From NCBI GenBank assembly GCA_030748735.1, contig JASMLK010000027.1, positions 1 to 64,000 of the forward strand: a DNA stretch of 64,000 nucleotides. The letters are read 5' to 3'. Source of the DNA: Myxococcota bacterium. GTDB lineage: Bacteria; Myxococcota_A; UBA9160; UBA4427. The first letter of the stretch is position 1. Each line of letters begins with the position of its first letter. Made by a program: the position numbers and the translations under genes. Shown here piece by piece: positions 8,705 to 16,007 of the stretch. The notes under the pieces are model-generated. The model saw only the letters and a list, made by a program, of their open reading frames with translations. It did not search any database and had not been told where the DNA came from.

Positions 8705-9199
8705 TCAGTATTCGGCGAGTTCGCGTTCGAGCTGGCGCTCGAGTTCGGGGTCGACCGGAGCCTTCGGTTCGCTGCTGGGTGCAGCCGGCTTTTCGGGCTC
8801 GCCACCACCGCCCGTGAGACGTCGAATGACCCAGAGCGCAATCGGCAGCCCCACAACGAAAGCCGCGATCGGAACCGCGTACGCCGAGAGCCCCCAGCCT
8901 TCGGCGCGAGGCGCAGCGAGGAGCACGTCCCCGAACCGCTGCGCGAGCATCTCGCGAACCTCTTCTTCGGAGACGCCGGCCGCGGCCTGGTTGAGGATCC
9001 AGAAGCGCAGTTCGGCCGCGTTCGGGCTCGGGCATTCCGCCAGCGTGCGGCCCGGGCAGTAGGGGCTCATCAATTCGTGCGCCATCGCGTACGCCCAGTC
9101 GGGTGCGCCTTCGACGGCCGATGCCGATGTCGTCAGCAGCGGGACCGCGAGGGCAAGCACCAGGGCAGACGAGAACGCGCGCCGTTTCACAGATCCCAT
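8705..9199 (-). CDS. CcmH-like cytochrome c biogenesis protein with wide-spaced cysteines
   Basis: A 164-residue exported, membrane-anchored protein. A signal peptide (residues 1-28, ending TSASA) is followed by a CcmH-type helical domain. A transmembrane helix (AVPIAAFVVGLPIALWVI, about 105-125) and an acidic cytoplasmic tail come after it. In CcmH proteins the LRCxxC pair reduces apocytochrome c for haem attachment. Here the site reads SPYCPGRTLAECPS, so the two cysteines are seven residues apart instead of three. The rest (ELRFWILNQAAAGVSEEEVREML and QRFGDVLLAAP) fits the family well. Its start overlaps the cysE end by 13 bp. No other ccm gene is present. Confidence 0.8.
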   Translation of the reverse strand: MGSVKRRAFSSALVLALAVPLLTTSASAVEGAPDWAYAMAHELMSPYCPGRTLAECPSPNAAELRFWILNQAAAGVSEEEVREMLAQRFGDVLLAAPRAEGWGLSAYAVPIAAFVVGLPIALWVIRRLTGGGGEPEKPAAPSSEPKAPVDPELERQLERELAEY

Positions 9200-10149
9200 T
9201 TCAGTTGCTCCACGGTGGCGGGGTCTTCGTCACGGACCGCCTGATGGGGCGGCTCGGCGACGACGTGCGAGCCCGCTTCGATCGACTTCGTGATCCAGAC
9301 GTTGCCGCCGATCACGCTGCCGGTGCCGATCACGGTGTCGCCGCCCAGGATCGTCGCACCCGCGTAGATGGTGACGTCGTCTTCGACCGTCGGGTGTCGC
9401 TTTCGCCCACGCAACGACGGGCCGTCGCGCAGCGAGGCCGCGCCGAGGGTCACGCCCTGGTAGATGCGCACGCGATCGCCGATCACGGTCGTCTCGCCGA
9501 CCACCACGCCAGTGCCGTGATCGATGAAGAAGTAGTGGCCGATCGTGGCGCCCGGGTGGATGTCGATCCCCGTCGTGCTGTGCGCGTACTCGCTCATGAT
9601 GCGCGGCAACGTCGGCACAGCGAGGTTGTGGAGTTCGTGAGCCACCCGGTGGACGGCGAGAGCCTGTAGCGAGGGATAGGAGACGGCGATCTCGGTGTAG
9701 CTCTGGGAGGCGGGATCACCCTGATACGCCGCTTCGATATCGAGGGAGAGCACGTAGCGGATGGGTGCGAGCTTCATCACGAACGCGCGCGCGATCGAAT
9801 CGGGCGTCGCATCCGCCGGAAGCTCCACTTCACCGAGAAGCACCGCGAGCCCGCGCGCGAGCTCGGGCACTTCGGCGCGCAGCAGGTCTTCGTCTCGTTG
9901 ATAGAGGATCAGGCGCCGCGCGAACTCGGTCCACACGACCACCTCGGCGGGGTCCACGATGCCGCCGCAGGCGGCTTCCGAGAGCGCATCATCGGCACAC
10001 TCGGTGAGGTCGCCGACGATCTCCTCGAGTTCATCGTCGTTCAAGAGTTCGCTCACTTCACCATTCGGGGTTTCGGGCTCGATCGCCCGAGGGCCGCTAC
10101 GGACCGAGGCCTTCGCCTGGGCCGCCGCCCAGACCTTGTTGCGCGACAT
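9187..10149 (-). CDS. cysE: serine O-acetyltransferase, long form
   Basis: Catalyses the first step of cysteine synthesis from serine and acetyl-CoA. The 320-residue length is that of the long EpsC-type form with an extended helical N-terminus. The C-terminal half is a left-handed beta-helix with hexapeptide repeats and the catalytic region GIDIHPGATIGHYFFIDHGTG, followed by VVIGETT-like and GVTLGA segments. It overlaps the ccmH-like gene downstream. The region in front (10150-10352) is shared with a divergent nuclease gene. No cysK is present in the window. Confidence 0.95.
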   Translation of the reverse strand: MSRNKVWAAAQAKASVRSGPRAIEPETPNGEVSELLNDDELEEIVGDLTECADDALSEAACGGIVDPAEVVVWTEFARRLILYQRDEDLLRAEVPELARGLAVLLGEVELPADATPDSIARAFVMKLAPIRYVLSLDIEAAYQGDPASQSYTEIAVSYPSLQALAVHRVAHELHNLAVPTLPRIMSEYAHSTTGIDIHPGATIGHYFFIDHGTGVVVGETTVIGDRVRIYQGVTLGAASLRDGPSLRGRKRHPTVEDDVTIYAGATILGGDTVIGTGSVIGGNVWITKSIEAGSHVVAEPPHQAVRDEDPATVEQLKWDL

Positions 10150-10352
10150 GGTGCTCCTCGTCTCGTGGCGCGTGGCGGGAGCTTAGCAGCCCGATTGCGA
10201 GCCCTCGGCACGTCCCACCGATGGCAGCGCGACGGGGGATCGAGTACCCCTCCGCGCACCCCGCTCGAACACCTGGCAATCGCCATTCCCGTGCACGTCG
10301 TTTCCATTGCCCCCGCCCATCGACCCAGCCGGCCGAGGTCCCAAACCGCGCG

Positions 10353-11117
10353 ATGACGATCTACAGCCACTCTCGCCTGGCGAGTTTCGAGAAGTGCCCC
10401 AAGCAGTTCGAATACCGCTACATCCAGGAGCTGCCGGCCGAGCGTGAGGGCATCGAGGCCTTCATGGGCAAGCGCGTCCACGAAGTTCTCGAACGGCTCT
10501 ACGAGTTTGCCGGCCAGGGCATGATCCCCTCGCTCCCCCAGGTGATCTTCCGCTACCACGCATTCTGGGACGAACACTACGACGACAAGCGCGTCCAGGT
10601 CGTACGCAAGGGGACGCCCGTCTCGCACTACCGCAACCTCGGTGTGCGCTGTCTCGAGTACTACTACCGCCGCTATCACCCCTTCGACCAGGACGAGACC
10701 CTGGGCGTCGAAGAAGAGGTGAAGTTCGACCTCGACGGCAACGGCGACTACGCCATGCGCGGGGTCATCGACCGCATCGTGCGCGGCGAAGACGGCGCGA
10801 TCGAAATCCACGACTACAAGACCGGGCGTTACATGCCTTCACAGAAGGAACTGAACAACGACCGGCAGCTCGCCCTCTACCAACTCGGGCTGCGCGACCA
10901 GTACGGCCACGACAGCGAGTACCGCCTCGTGTGGCACTACCTGCAGCGGCACGAATTCCGCACGTCCACGCGCAGCAACGATCAACTCGACGCCCTGCGG
11001 GAACAGACGATCGGCGTCATCAACGAGATCGAAGCCGCGAGCGCGTATCCGGTGCAGCGCAACCGGCTGTGCGACTGGTGCGAGTACAAGGACCGCTGCC
11101 ATGCCGAACATCCCTGA
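10353..11117 (+). CDS. PD-(D/E)XK nuclease with Cas4/AddB-type iron-sulfur cysteines
   Basis: A 254-residue stand-alone nuclease of the RecB/Cas4 superfamily. The core is GVIDRIVR followed by IEIHDYKTGR (the D...ExK metal site) and the QLALYQL motif that helps bind DNA ends. One cysteine near the N-terminus (SFEKCPKQFEYRY, C15) and three at the C-terminus (LCDWCEYKDRC, C240, C243, C249) fit the [4Fe-4S] arrangement of Cas4 and AddB. The start is ATG 10353; the track start at 10221 adds 44 unrelated residues. No cas genes, helicase or repeat array lie nearby, so a general repair role is more likely than CRISPR adaptation. Confidence 0.88.
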   Translation: MTIYSHSRLASFEKCPKQFEYRYIQELPAEREGIEAFMGKRVHEVLERLYEFAGQGMIPSLPQVIFRYHAFWDEHYDDKRVQVVRKGTPVSHYRNLGVRCLEYYYRRYHPFDQDETLGVEEEVKFDLDGNGDYAMRGVIDRIVRGEDGAIEIHDYKTGRYMPSQKELNNDRQLALYQLGLRDQYGHDSEYRLVWHYLQRHEFRTSTRSNDQLDALREQTIGVINEIEAASAYPVQRNRLCDWCEYKDRCHAEHP

Positions 11118-11242
11118 AATTGGTCACGCGCGACGCGATGATCGGCGTCGCCCGCGTGCCATCGCCATAGACCGACGCACCGAGCCTGCAGTCTCACGCG
11201 CGCCGGGCCCGTTGTTCTGCCTACCCGGTGTCCAACCGACCG

Positions 11243-11743
11243 TCACGAAGACGTTCGAAGCACCCGACGGAACACTTCGGGCAGCCGGCTCGTCACCTGC
11301 TCGTCCGTCCATTCGGTGACGCGGTGGACCGCGTCGAGGGCGTCGCCCTGCCCCGACCAGTGCGAGCGCACCACGTCGGGGTGCACGCTCTTGAGCAAGC
11401 GCGAAAGCGCCGTCCCCACGACCAGCAGGTCGTCGATCAGGCCAATCGGGCCGAGCAAGATCTCGGGCAGGACTTCGATCGGCGAAAGCACGTAGCCCAC
11501 ACCCAGCCCGGCGATCAGTTTCGCTCCGATGGGTACCCGTGGGTCGCGCGCCAGGCGAAACAACAGGACAGCCAGGTCGGGCAACAAGAGCAGTAGATCG
11601 GTGAGGCTGCTCCCCACCCCGCTTCGCGGCGCCACCACCGCTGAACGGATGCGATCGTAGAACCGCGCCTCGCGCGGATTGAGTTCGATCTCGATCAGTT
11701 GTTCCTGCCGGTGTGCCATGAAGTGCTTCGATCCAACTTCCAT
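11243..11743 (-). CDS. DUF1232 (YkvA-like) membrane protein
   Basis: About 166 residues. The conserved DUF1232 core is GYVLSPIEVLPEILLGPIGL followed by IDDLLVVGTALSRLL at about residues 90-125, with hydrophobic stretches before it (LTDLLLLLPDLAVLLF). The function of the family is not known. Several start codons are possible (GTG 11749, ATG 11743, ATG 11719) and none has a clear ribosome-binding site. It is convergent with the nuclease gene and divergent from the alpha/beta hydrolase-like gene. Confidence 0.85.
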   Translation of the reverse strand: MEVGSKHFMAHRQEQLIEIELNPREARFYDRIRSAVVAPRSGVGSSLTDLLLLLPDLAVLLFRLARDPRVPIGAKLIAGLGVGYVLSPIEVLPEILLGPIGLIDDLLVVGTALSRLLKSVHPDVVRSHWSGQGDALDAVHRVTEWTDEQVTSRLPEVFRRVLRTSS

Positions 11744-11826
11744 TCGCACGGGCGCGCCATCACCTGCCGTCGCGCGTCCGATTCGCGGGTGATCCGTGCT
11801 ATATCATAGTTCCCCAAAGGGAATCC

Positions 11827-12549
11827 GTGGTCGACCAGAGCCCGCAATTCAAAGAATTCCAGATCCCCCTGCCCGAGAGTGTGGGCGGGGTCGATTCCGT
11901 TTCGGCGGTAATGGGCATCCCCGAGTGGTGGCCCACCTGCCAGCGCATCGCGATGGTGATCGCACACGACGCCGACGCCGACATCCATCATCCGATGCTC
12001 GAGCACCTCCAGCAGCGCCTCACCCACGAAAAGTTCCTCACGCTGCTCTTCAACTTCCCCTTCGCCGAGCTGTCCGAGCGGACCGAGCACGATTCGGGCG
12101 AAACGCTCCTGCGCATCTTCCGCGCAGCCATTGCCGCCCTGCTCCGCGACCCGACTTCGGCGCCCGCTCACATCTTCATCGCGGGCCACGGACTCGGTGC
12201 CCGGGTCGCCGCACAGATCGCGACGACGCAGATCCGGATCGAGGGCACCGTCCTGTTGAGCTTTCCGCTCCATCCGCCCGGCCAACCCGACCAGGTAAGC
12301 GCGGAGCAGCTCTACCGGATCACATCGCCCACCTTGTTCGTGCAGGGCAGCCGCGATCGTCACTGCGACCTTTCCGTCCTCAAGCAGGTCGTGCGCCGCA
12401 TGGGGACGACGATCGAAGTGCGCAGCGTCCACGAAGCCGACGAAGACTTCACGGTCCCCGGCGAATCCCTTCGCAGCCCCGACGAGATCTACGACGAGAT
12501 CTGTGGATACCTGCTCCAATGGAGTGACAAGCACCACGCTGCGAGCTGA
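11827..12549 (+). CDS. KANL3/TEX30-type alpha/beta hydrolase fold protein lacking the nucleophile
   Basis: A 240-residue alpha/beta hydrolase fold protein. Fold landmarks are IAMVIAHDADADIHHP (oxyanion strand and loop), LLFNFPFAELSE, the nucleophile elbow IAGHGLGARVAAQ near 118-130, and LFVQGSRDRHCDL. The elbow is normally G-x-S-x-G; here it reads GHGLG, with glycine (G122) in place of the serine. The late catalytic histidine region, GADHSF in relatives, reads EADEDF. Two of three triad residues are therefore missing, and it is probably not a hydrolase. Start is GTG 11827. No close operon partner. Confidence 0.75.
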   Translation: MVDQSPQFKEFQIPLPESVGGVDSVSAVMGIPEWWPTCQRIAMVIAHDADADIHHPMLEHLQQRLTHEKFLTLLFNFPFAELSERTEHDSGETLLRIFRAAIAALLRDPTSAPAHIFIAGHGLGARVAAQIATTQIRIEGTVLLSFPLHPPGQPDQVSAEQLYRITSPTLFVQGSRDRHCDLSVLKQVVRRMGTTIEVRSVHEADEDFTVPGESLRSPDEIYDEICGYLLQWSDKHHAAS

Positions 12550-12767
12550 CTTCGAATGCATGCATGACGCTGGCTTCGCGCTCTTCGCGACTCGCATGCA
12601 GATGTGCGCGAACCCCCCGAAAAGTGACCGGAATTCGCCGCTTATCGCCACTGTGCACCCGTTGAAATGGGTGGGGGGCTCCGTTAGGGTTCCGGCCGCT
12701 CCACGGCTCCCGGAGGTTCCCCTCCGTCGCGAGCCCATCCACCCAGTTCAGCACTCAGCGCGTCACT

Positions 12768-12803
12768 CATCGCAATTCCATCGCAATTATTGTCATTGCA
12801 ATT
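12768..12803 (+). repeat. three CATYGCAATT direct repeats before etfB
   Basis: CATCGCAATT at 12768-12777 and 12779-12788, and CATTGCAATT at 12794-12803, spaced 11 and 15 bp apart and oriented alike. The block is AT-rich against a GC-rich background and ends 3 bp before the GGAGG ribosome-binding site of etfB. A regulator operator or leader RNA element is possible. Confidence 0.7.
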
Positions 12804-12821
12804 TCTGGAGGTTTTCCCCCC

Positions 12822-13598
12822 ATGAAGGTCATGGTGTGTCTCAAGCAGGTCCCGCACCAGGATGCACGGCTCGACGTGAACGCCGACGGCACCTGGATTC
12901 AGGACGGCAACATCAAGTTCGAAATCAACAGCTACGACACGTACGCACTCGAAGAGGCGCTCAAGATCAAGGACGCCGGCGAAGCGGACGTTGTGGTCGT
13001 GTCGATCGGGCCCGACCGCGTGACCCAGGCCCTGCGCACCGCGCTCGGCATGGGGGCTGACCGCGCGATCCACGTGAAGGATGACGACGCCGATCTCTCC
13101 GACACGCTCGGCTGCGCCAAGATCCTCGCGGCGATCGCGAAGGAAGAGAACCCGGACATCGTTTTCACGGGCTTCATGTCGGACGACGGCAACTTCTCCG
13201 CCGTTGCGCCGATGCTCGCCGAGCTGCTCGACCTGCCGTCCGCCACGGGCGTGCTCAGCGTCGAAGTCGGTGACTCGCTCAAGTGCGAGCGCGAACTCGA
13301 AGGCGGTGCCCTCGAAGTCGTCGAGCTGCCGAAGCCCTGCCTCGCGGCCATCCAGACCGGTGCGAACCAGGTCCGCTACGCCTCGCTCAAGGGCATCATG
13401 CAGGCCAAGAAGAAGCCCGTCGACGTGAAGACGATGGCCGACCTCGGCGTTTCCGACGCCGGCGCAGGCGCCGTCAAGGCGAAGATCGAAAAGGTCTACG
13501 TCCCGCCCAAGGGCGATTCGGCGGAAATCCTCAGCGGCTCGACGGACGAAATCGTTGGTCAGCTCGTTACCAAGATCAAGGAACTCGGCGTGCTGTAA
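12822..13598 (+). CDS. etfB: electron transfer flavoprotein subunit beta
   Basis: The AMP-binding subunit of ETF, which carries electrons from acyl-CoA dehydrogenases towards the quinone pool. The 258 residues include the family opening MKVMVCLKQVPHQDARL, the INSYDTYALEEAL segment, the signature VFTGFMSDDGNFSAVAPMLA near 112-131 and the conserved LKGIMQAKKKP. The start is fixed by GGAGG 10 bp upstream. It precedes etfA by 111 bp and the two form the heterodimer. The 272-bp region in front holds the CATYGCAATT repeats. No ETF-quinone oxidoreductase gene is in the window. Confidence 0.97.
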   Translation: MKVMVCLKQVPHQDARLDVNADGTWIQDGNIKFEINSYDTYALEEALKIKDAGEADVVVVSIGPDRVTQALRTALGMGADRAIHVKDDDADLSDTLGCAKILAAIAKEENPDIVFTGFMSDDGNFSAVAPMLAELLDLPSATGVLSVEVGDSLKCERELEGGALEVVELPKPCLAAIQTGANQVRYASLKGIMQAKKKPVDVKTMADLGVSDAGAGAVKAKIEKVYVPPKGDSAEILSGSTDEIVGQLVTKIKELGVL

Positions 13599-13599
13599 T

Positions 13600-13634
13600 C
13601 CAGCTGCTTGCGGGGCTCCGCCCCACGCAGCTGG
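13600..13634 (+). other. intercistronic hairpin between etfB and etfA
   Basis: CCAGCTGC and GCAGCTGG flank a GC-rich inner pairing (GGGGC/GCCCC), starting directly after the etfB stop. There is no T tract, so it is more likely an mRNA stability or processing element than a terminator. Confidence 0.45.
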
Positions 13635-13709
13635 GGATTCAGGCATTCGAGTCCAATTGGCCGACGCCTCGTTTCGAGAGAGCGGGCCTTTCAAAGAGAG
13701 AAATCAACC

Positions 13710-14678
13710 ATGGCAAGCGTTCTGGTCGTTACTGAAGTCAACAATGGAGCCATCCGTGAATCCAGCCTCGAGCTGGTTTCGTTTGCGCGCAAGGTCGCCG
13801 AGTCGAGCGGTCGTGAGGTCAAGAGCCTCGTGATCGGCAGTGGCGTCGACGGCATCGCGGGCGAATTCGCGGGCAAGGGCGGAGGCGAGACCCTCGTGGT
13901 CGACAGCGCCGACGCCGCCAACTACAACGTCGACGTCTACAAGAAGGCGATCCTCGCCGGTGTCGAAGCCGCAGGCGCGGACCTCGTGCTCATTTCGAAC
14001 ACACCGCAGGGTTGGGACGTGGCACCGCGCATCGCCGCCGCCCTCGACTGCGCCTTCGTCTCCGACTGCACCAACGTCGAGGCCAGCGGTTCGAGCACCA
14101 CGTTCACGCGACGCGTATTCAACGGCAAGCTCGACGCACAGCTCTCGGTCGAAGGCACCGCGGTGGCCAGCGTGCAGCCCGGCGCAACCGAGCCCTTCGC
14201 CGGTTCGGCCGACGGCAGCACCACCGCCCTCGACGCGGACGTTTCGGGCGCCCGCGCGAAGTTCGTCGAGATCAAGCAGAGCGAGAGCACGGGCATCGAC
14301 CTCACCAAGGCCGATGTCGTCGTCTCGGGTGGCCGCGGCGTCGGAGACCCCGACAAATTCGCCGAAGTCATCCAGCCGCTGGCCGACGCGCTCGGCGGCG
14401 CGATGGGCGCTTCGCGCCCGGTGGTGGACGCCGGCTGGCTGCCCCACGCCCACCAGGTCGGTTCGTCGGGTCAGGTCGTCACGCCGAAGCTCTACGTTGC
14501 GGCCGGCATCAGCGGCGCGATCCAGCACCTCGTCGGCATGAAGGGTTCGAACTTCATCGTCGCGATCAACAAGGACGCGGACGCGCCGATCTTCGAGATC
14601 GCCGATGTCGGCGTGGTGGCCGATCTCTTCGAGATCGTTCCCGCCCTCACCGAGGCTGCGAACGCGGCCAAGGGTTGA
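13710..14678 (+). CDS. etfA: electron transfer flavoprotein subunit alpha
   Basis: FAD-binding subunit of ETF, 322 residues. The C-terminal FAD domain has [35 protein letters not shown], the [20 protein letters not shown] signature and a [17 protein letters not shown] ending, all typical. The start was set to ATG 13710, where MASVLVVTE begins; the track start at 13608 lies in the intergenic hairpin. It is co-transcribed with etfB and followed 40 bp later by a strong terminator. Confidence 0.97.
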   Translation: MASVLVVTEVNNGAIRESSLELVSFARKVAESSGREVKSLVIGSGVDGIAGEFAGKGGGETLVVDSADAANYNVDVYKKAILAGVEAAGADLVLISNTPQGWDVAPRIAAALDCAFVSDCTNVEASGSSTTFTRRVFNGKLDAQLSVEGTAVASVQPGATEPFAGSADGSTTALDADVSGARAKFVEIKQSESTGIDLTKADVVVSGGRGVGDPDKFAEVIQPLADALGGAMGASRPVVDAGWLPHAHQVGSSGQVVTPKLYVAAGISGAIQHLVGMKGSNFIVAINKDADAPIFEIADVGVVADLFEIVPALTEAANAAKG

Positions 14679-14718
14679 TCCAAACGGCGCCTCGGCGCCG
14701 GCAAGGCAAGACCTCCAG

Positions 14719-14747
14719 GGCCCGCGATCCGGAATGGATCGCGGGCC
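14719..14747 (+). terminator. rho-independent terminator of etfBA
   Basis: A perfect 12-bp stem, GGCCCGCGATCC / GGATCGCGGGCC, with a 5-nt loop, followed by TTGTTCG. Confidence 0.8.
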
Positions 14748-14785
14748 TTGTTCGTTCGGCCATCAGCCAACCGTCACTTCTGCGC

Positions 14786-15067
14786 ATGACGGCCGCTAAA
14801 CGATTGTTTGGGAAACTCGTTTCCGTGTTCCGGGCAAAGTCGTTCCGATGCGAACCCAGCCCGCACGCGAGCTTCTACGCCGTCAGGCCCTGTGGTCTCT
14901 CGGTTGGCAGCGCACGTGACTTCGCGCTCGACGTCGGAACCACGGGCTCGGGCGATTCCAGCGACTTCGTCCACACCCTGAACTTCAACGTCGCAGTCCC
15001 CGAGCCTGGCACTGGCCTGCTCTTCGGCCTCGGACTGCTCGCGCTGGCTGGCTCGCGACGGCGCTAA
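14786..15067 (+). pseudogene. PEP-CTERM protein, C-terminal remnant
   Basis: The frame ends with a classic PEP-CTERM tail: VPEPGTGLLFGLGLLALAGSRRR, that is, VPEP, a hydrophobic helix and an arginine cluster. Such tails direct exported proteins to an exosortase in bacteria that make exopolysaccharide. Before it come about 70 residues with DSSDFVHTLNFNV, typical of the end of PEP-CTERM beta-sandwich proteins. No signal peptide or full domain is present, and the frame upstream runs into the etfA shadow. I therefore read it as a truncated relic, although a 93-residue product from ATG 14786 is possible. A strong terminator follows. No exosortase gene is in the window. Confidence 0.7.
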
Positions 15068-15096
15068 CCGTTCTCGACAGCCCCGGTTCTCGATTT

Positions 15097-15124
15097 CGAG
15101 GCCCGCCCACCAGGGCGGGCCTCG
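15097..15124 (+). terminator. rho-independent terminator after the PEP-CTERM frame
   Basis: A perfect 12-bp stem, CGAGGCCCGCCC / GGGCGGGCCTCG, with an ACCA loop, followed by TTGTTTTTTG. This is the best terminator in the window. Confidence 0.9.
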
Positions 15125-15416
15125 TTGTTTTTTGCAGCCCCGAGCTTCGGTTCTGCGCAACCGAGATACGCCCTGTCGGCTTCCCGCCACGGGTCCCTGC
15201 TCGATCGGCAGCGGGAAGAACCCTCCGCTATGCTGCGCGCCGCCTCGCAACCGCGGGGTCAAGTCAACGGCAGAATCACGCGATAGGAACGCTGTCGGTT
15301 CGGCATTCGAGCCACTGCGGTCGTCATCGTCTCCGTTGTCCCTGTCGGCATCGATTCTCCTCATCCGCGCGCATCCCGTGCAGACGAAACCGGGCGCGCA
15401 CGAAAGCGATTGGAAC
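15125..15416. promoter_or_regulatory. gene-less stretch in front of efp
   Basis: After the terminator there are 292 bp with no convincing gene. It must hold the efp promoter, but I could not place its boxes. The track ORF starting at 15132 is an upstream extension of efp without conserved sequence. Confidence 0.4.
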
Positions 15417-15983
15417 ATGGCACTCAGCACTTCGGACTTCAGAAACGGACTCAAGATCGACATCGACGGCGCGCCCTGGGTCATCACCTACTTCCAACAC
15501 GTGAAGCCCGGCAAGGGCGGCGCCTTCGTGCGCACCAAGGTGAAGAACCTGCTCAACGGCAAGACGGTCGACAAGACCTTCCGCGCGGGCGAGAAGGTCA
15601 GCGAAGCCGAAGTCGAAGAGCGCGGCATGCAGTACCTCTACAACGACGGCGAGTCGTGCATCTTCATGGACAGCAAGGACTACGAACAGATCCCGATCAG
15701 CGACGAAGTGATCGGCGATAACTCGAAGTTCCTGCTCGAGAACGCAGAAGTCGACGTGCTCTTCTGGAAGGGCAAGCCGGTCAACATCGAACTGCCGTCG
15801 TTCGTCGAGATCGTGATCCAGAAGTCGGATCCGGGCGTCAAGGGCGACACCAGCTCCGGTGCGACCAAGCCCGCCACGCTCGAGACGGGCGCCGTCATCA
15901 ATGTTCCGCTCTTCATCAACGAGGGCGAGAAGGTCCGCGTCGACACCCGCACCGGCGAGTACTGCGAACGCGTCAACGACTAA
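15417..15983 (+). CDS. efp: elongation factor P
   Basis: Relieves ribosome stalling at polyproline stretches. The 188 residues have the three-domain layout: a KOW-like N-terminal domain, then two OB domains, ending in the signature GAVINVPLFINEGEKVRVDTRTGEY. The tip of domain I reads KPGKGGAF, with K33 in the position that is beta-lysylated in E. coli. This suggests a lysine-type modification, although no epmA or epmB is seen here. The start is ATG 15417, where conserved sequence begins. Confidence 0.97.
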   Translation: MALSTSDFRNGLKIDIDGAPWVITYFQHVKPGKGGAFVRTKVKNLLNGKTVDKTFRAGEKVSEAEVEERGMQYLYNDGESCIFMDSKDYEQIPISDEVIGDNSKFLLENAEVDVLFWKGKPVNIELPSFVEIVIQKSDPGVKGDTSSGATKPATLETGAVINVPLFINEGEKVRVDTRTGEYCERVND

Positions 15984-16007
15984 CGTCCGGGTAGGAAGGC
16001 GAGCCGG

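Noticed and set aside
10353-11117. CRISPR-associated Cas4
   Set aside because: No repeat array and no other cas gene was found in the window, so a Cas4-like solo nuclease is the safer call.
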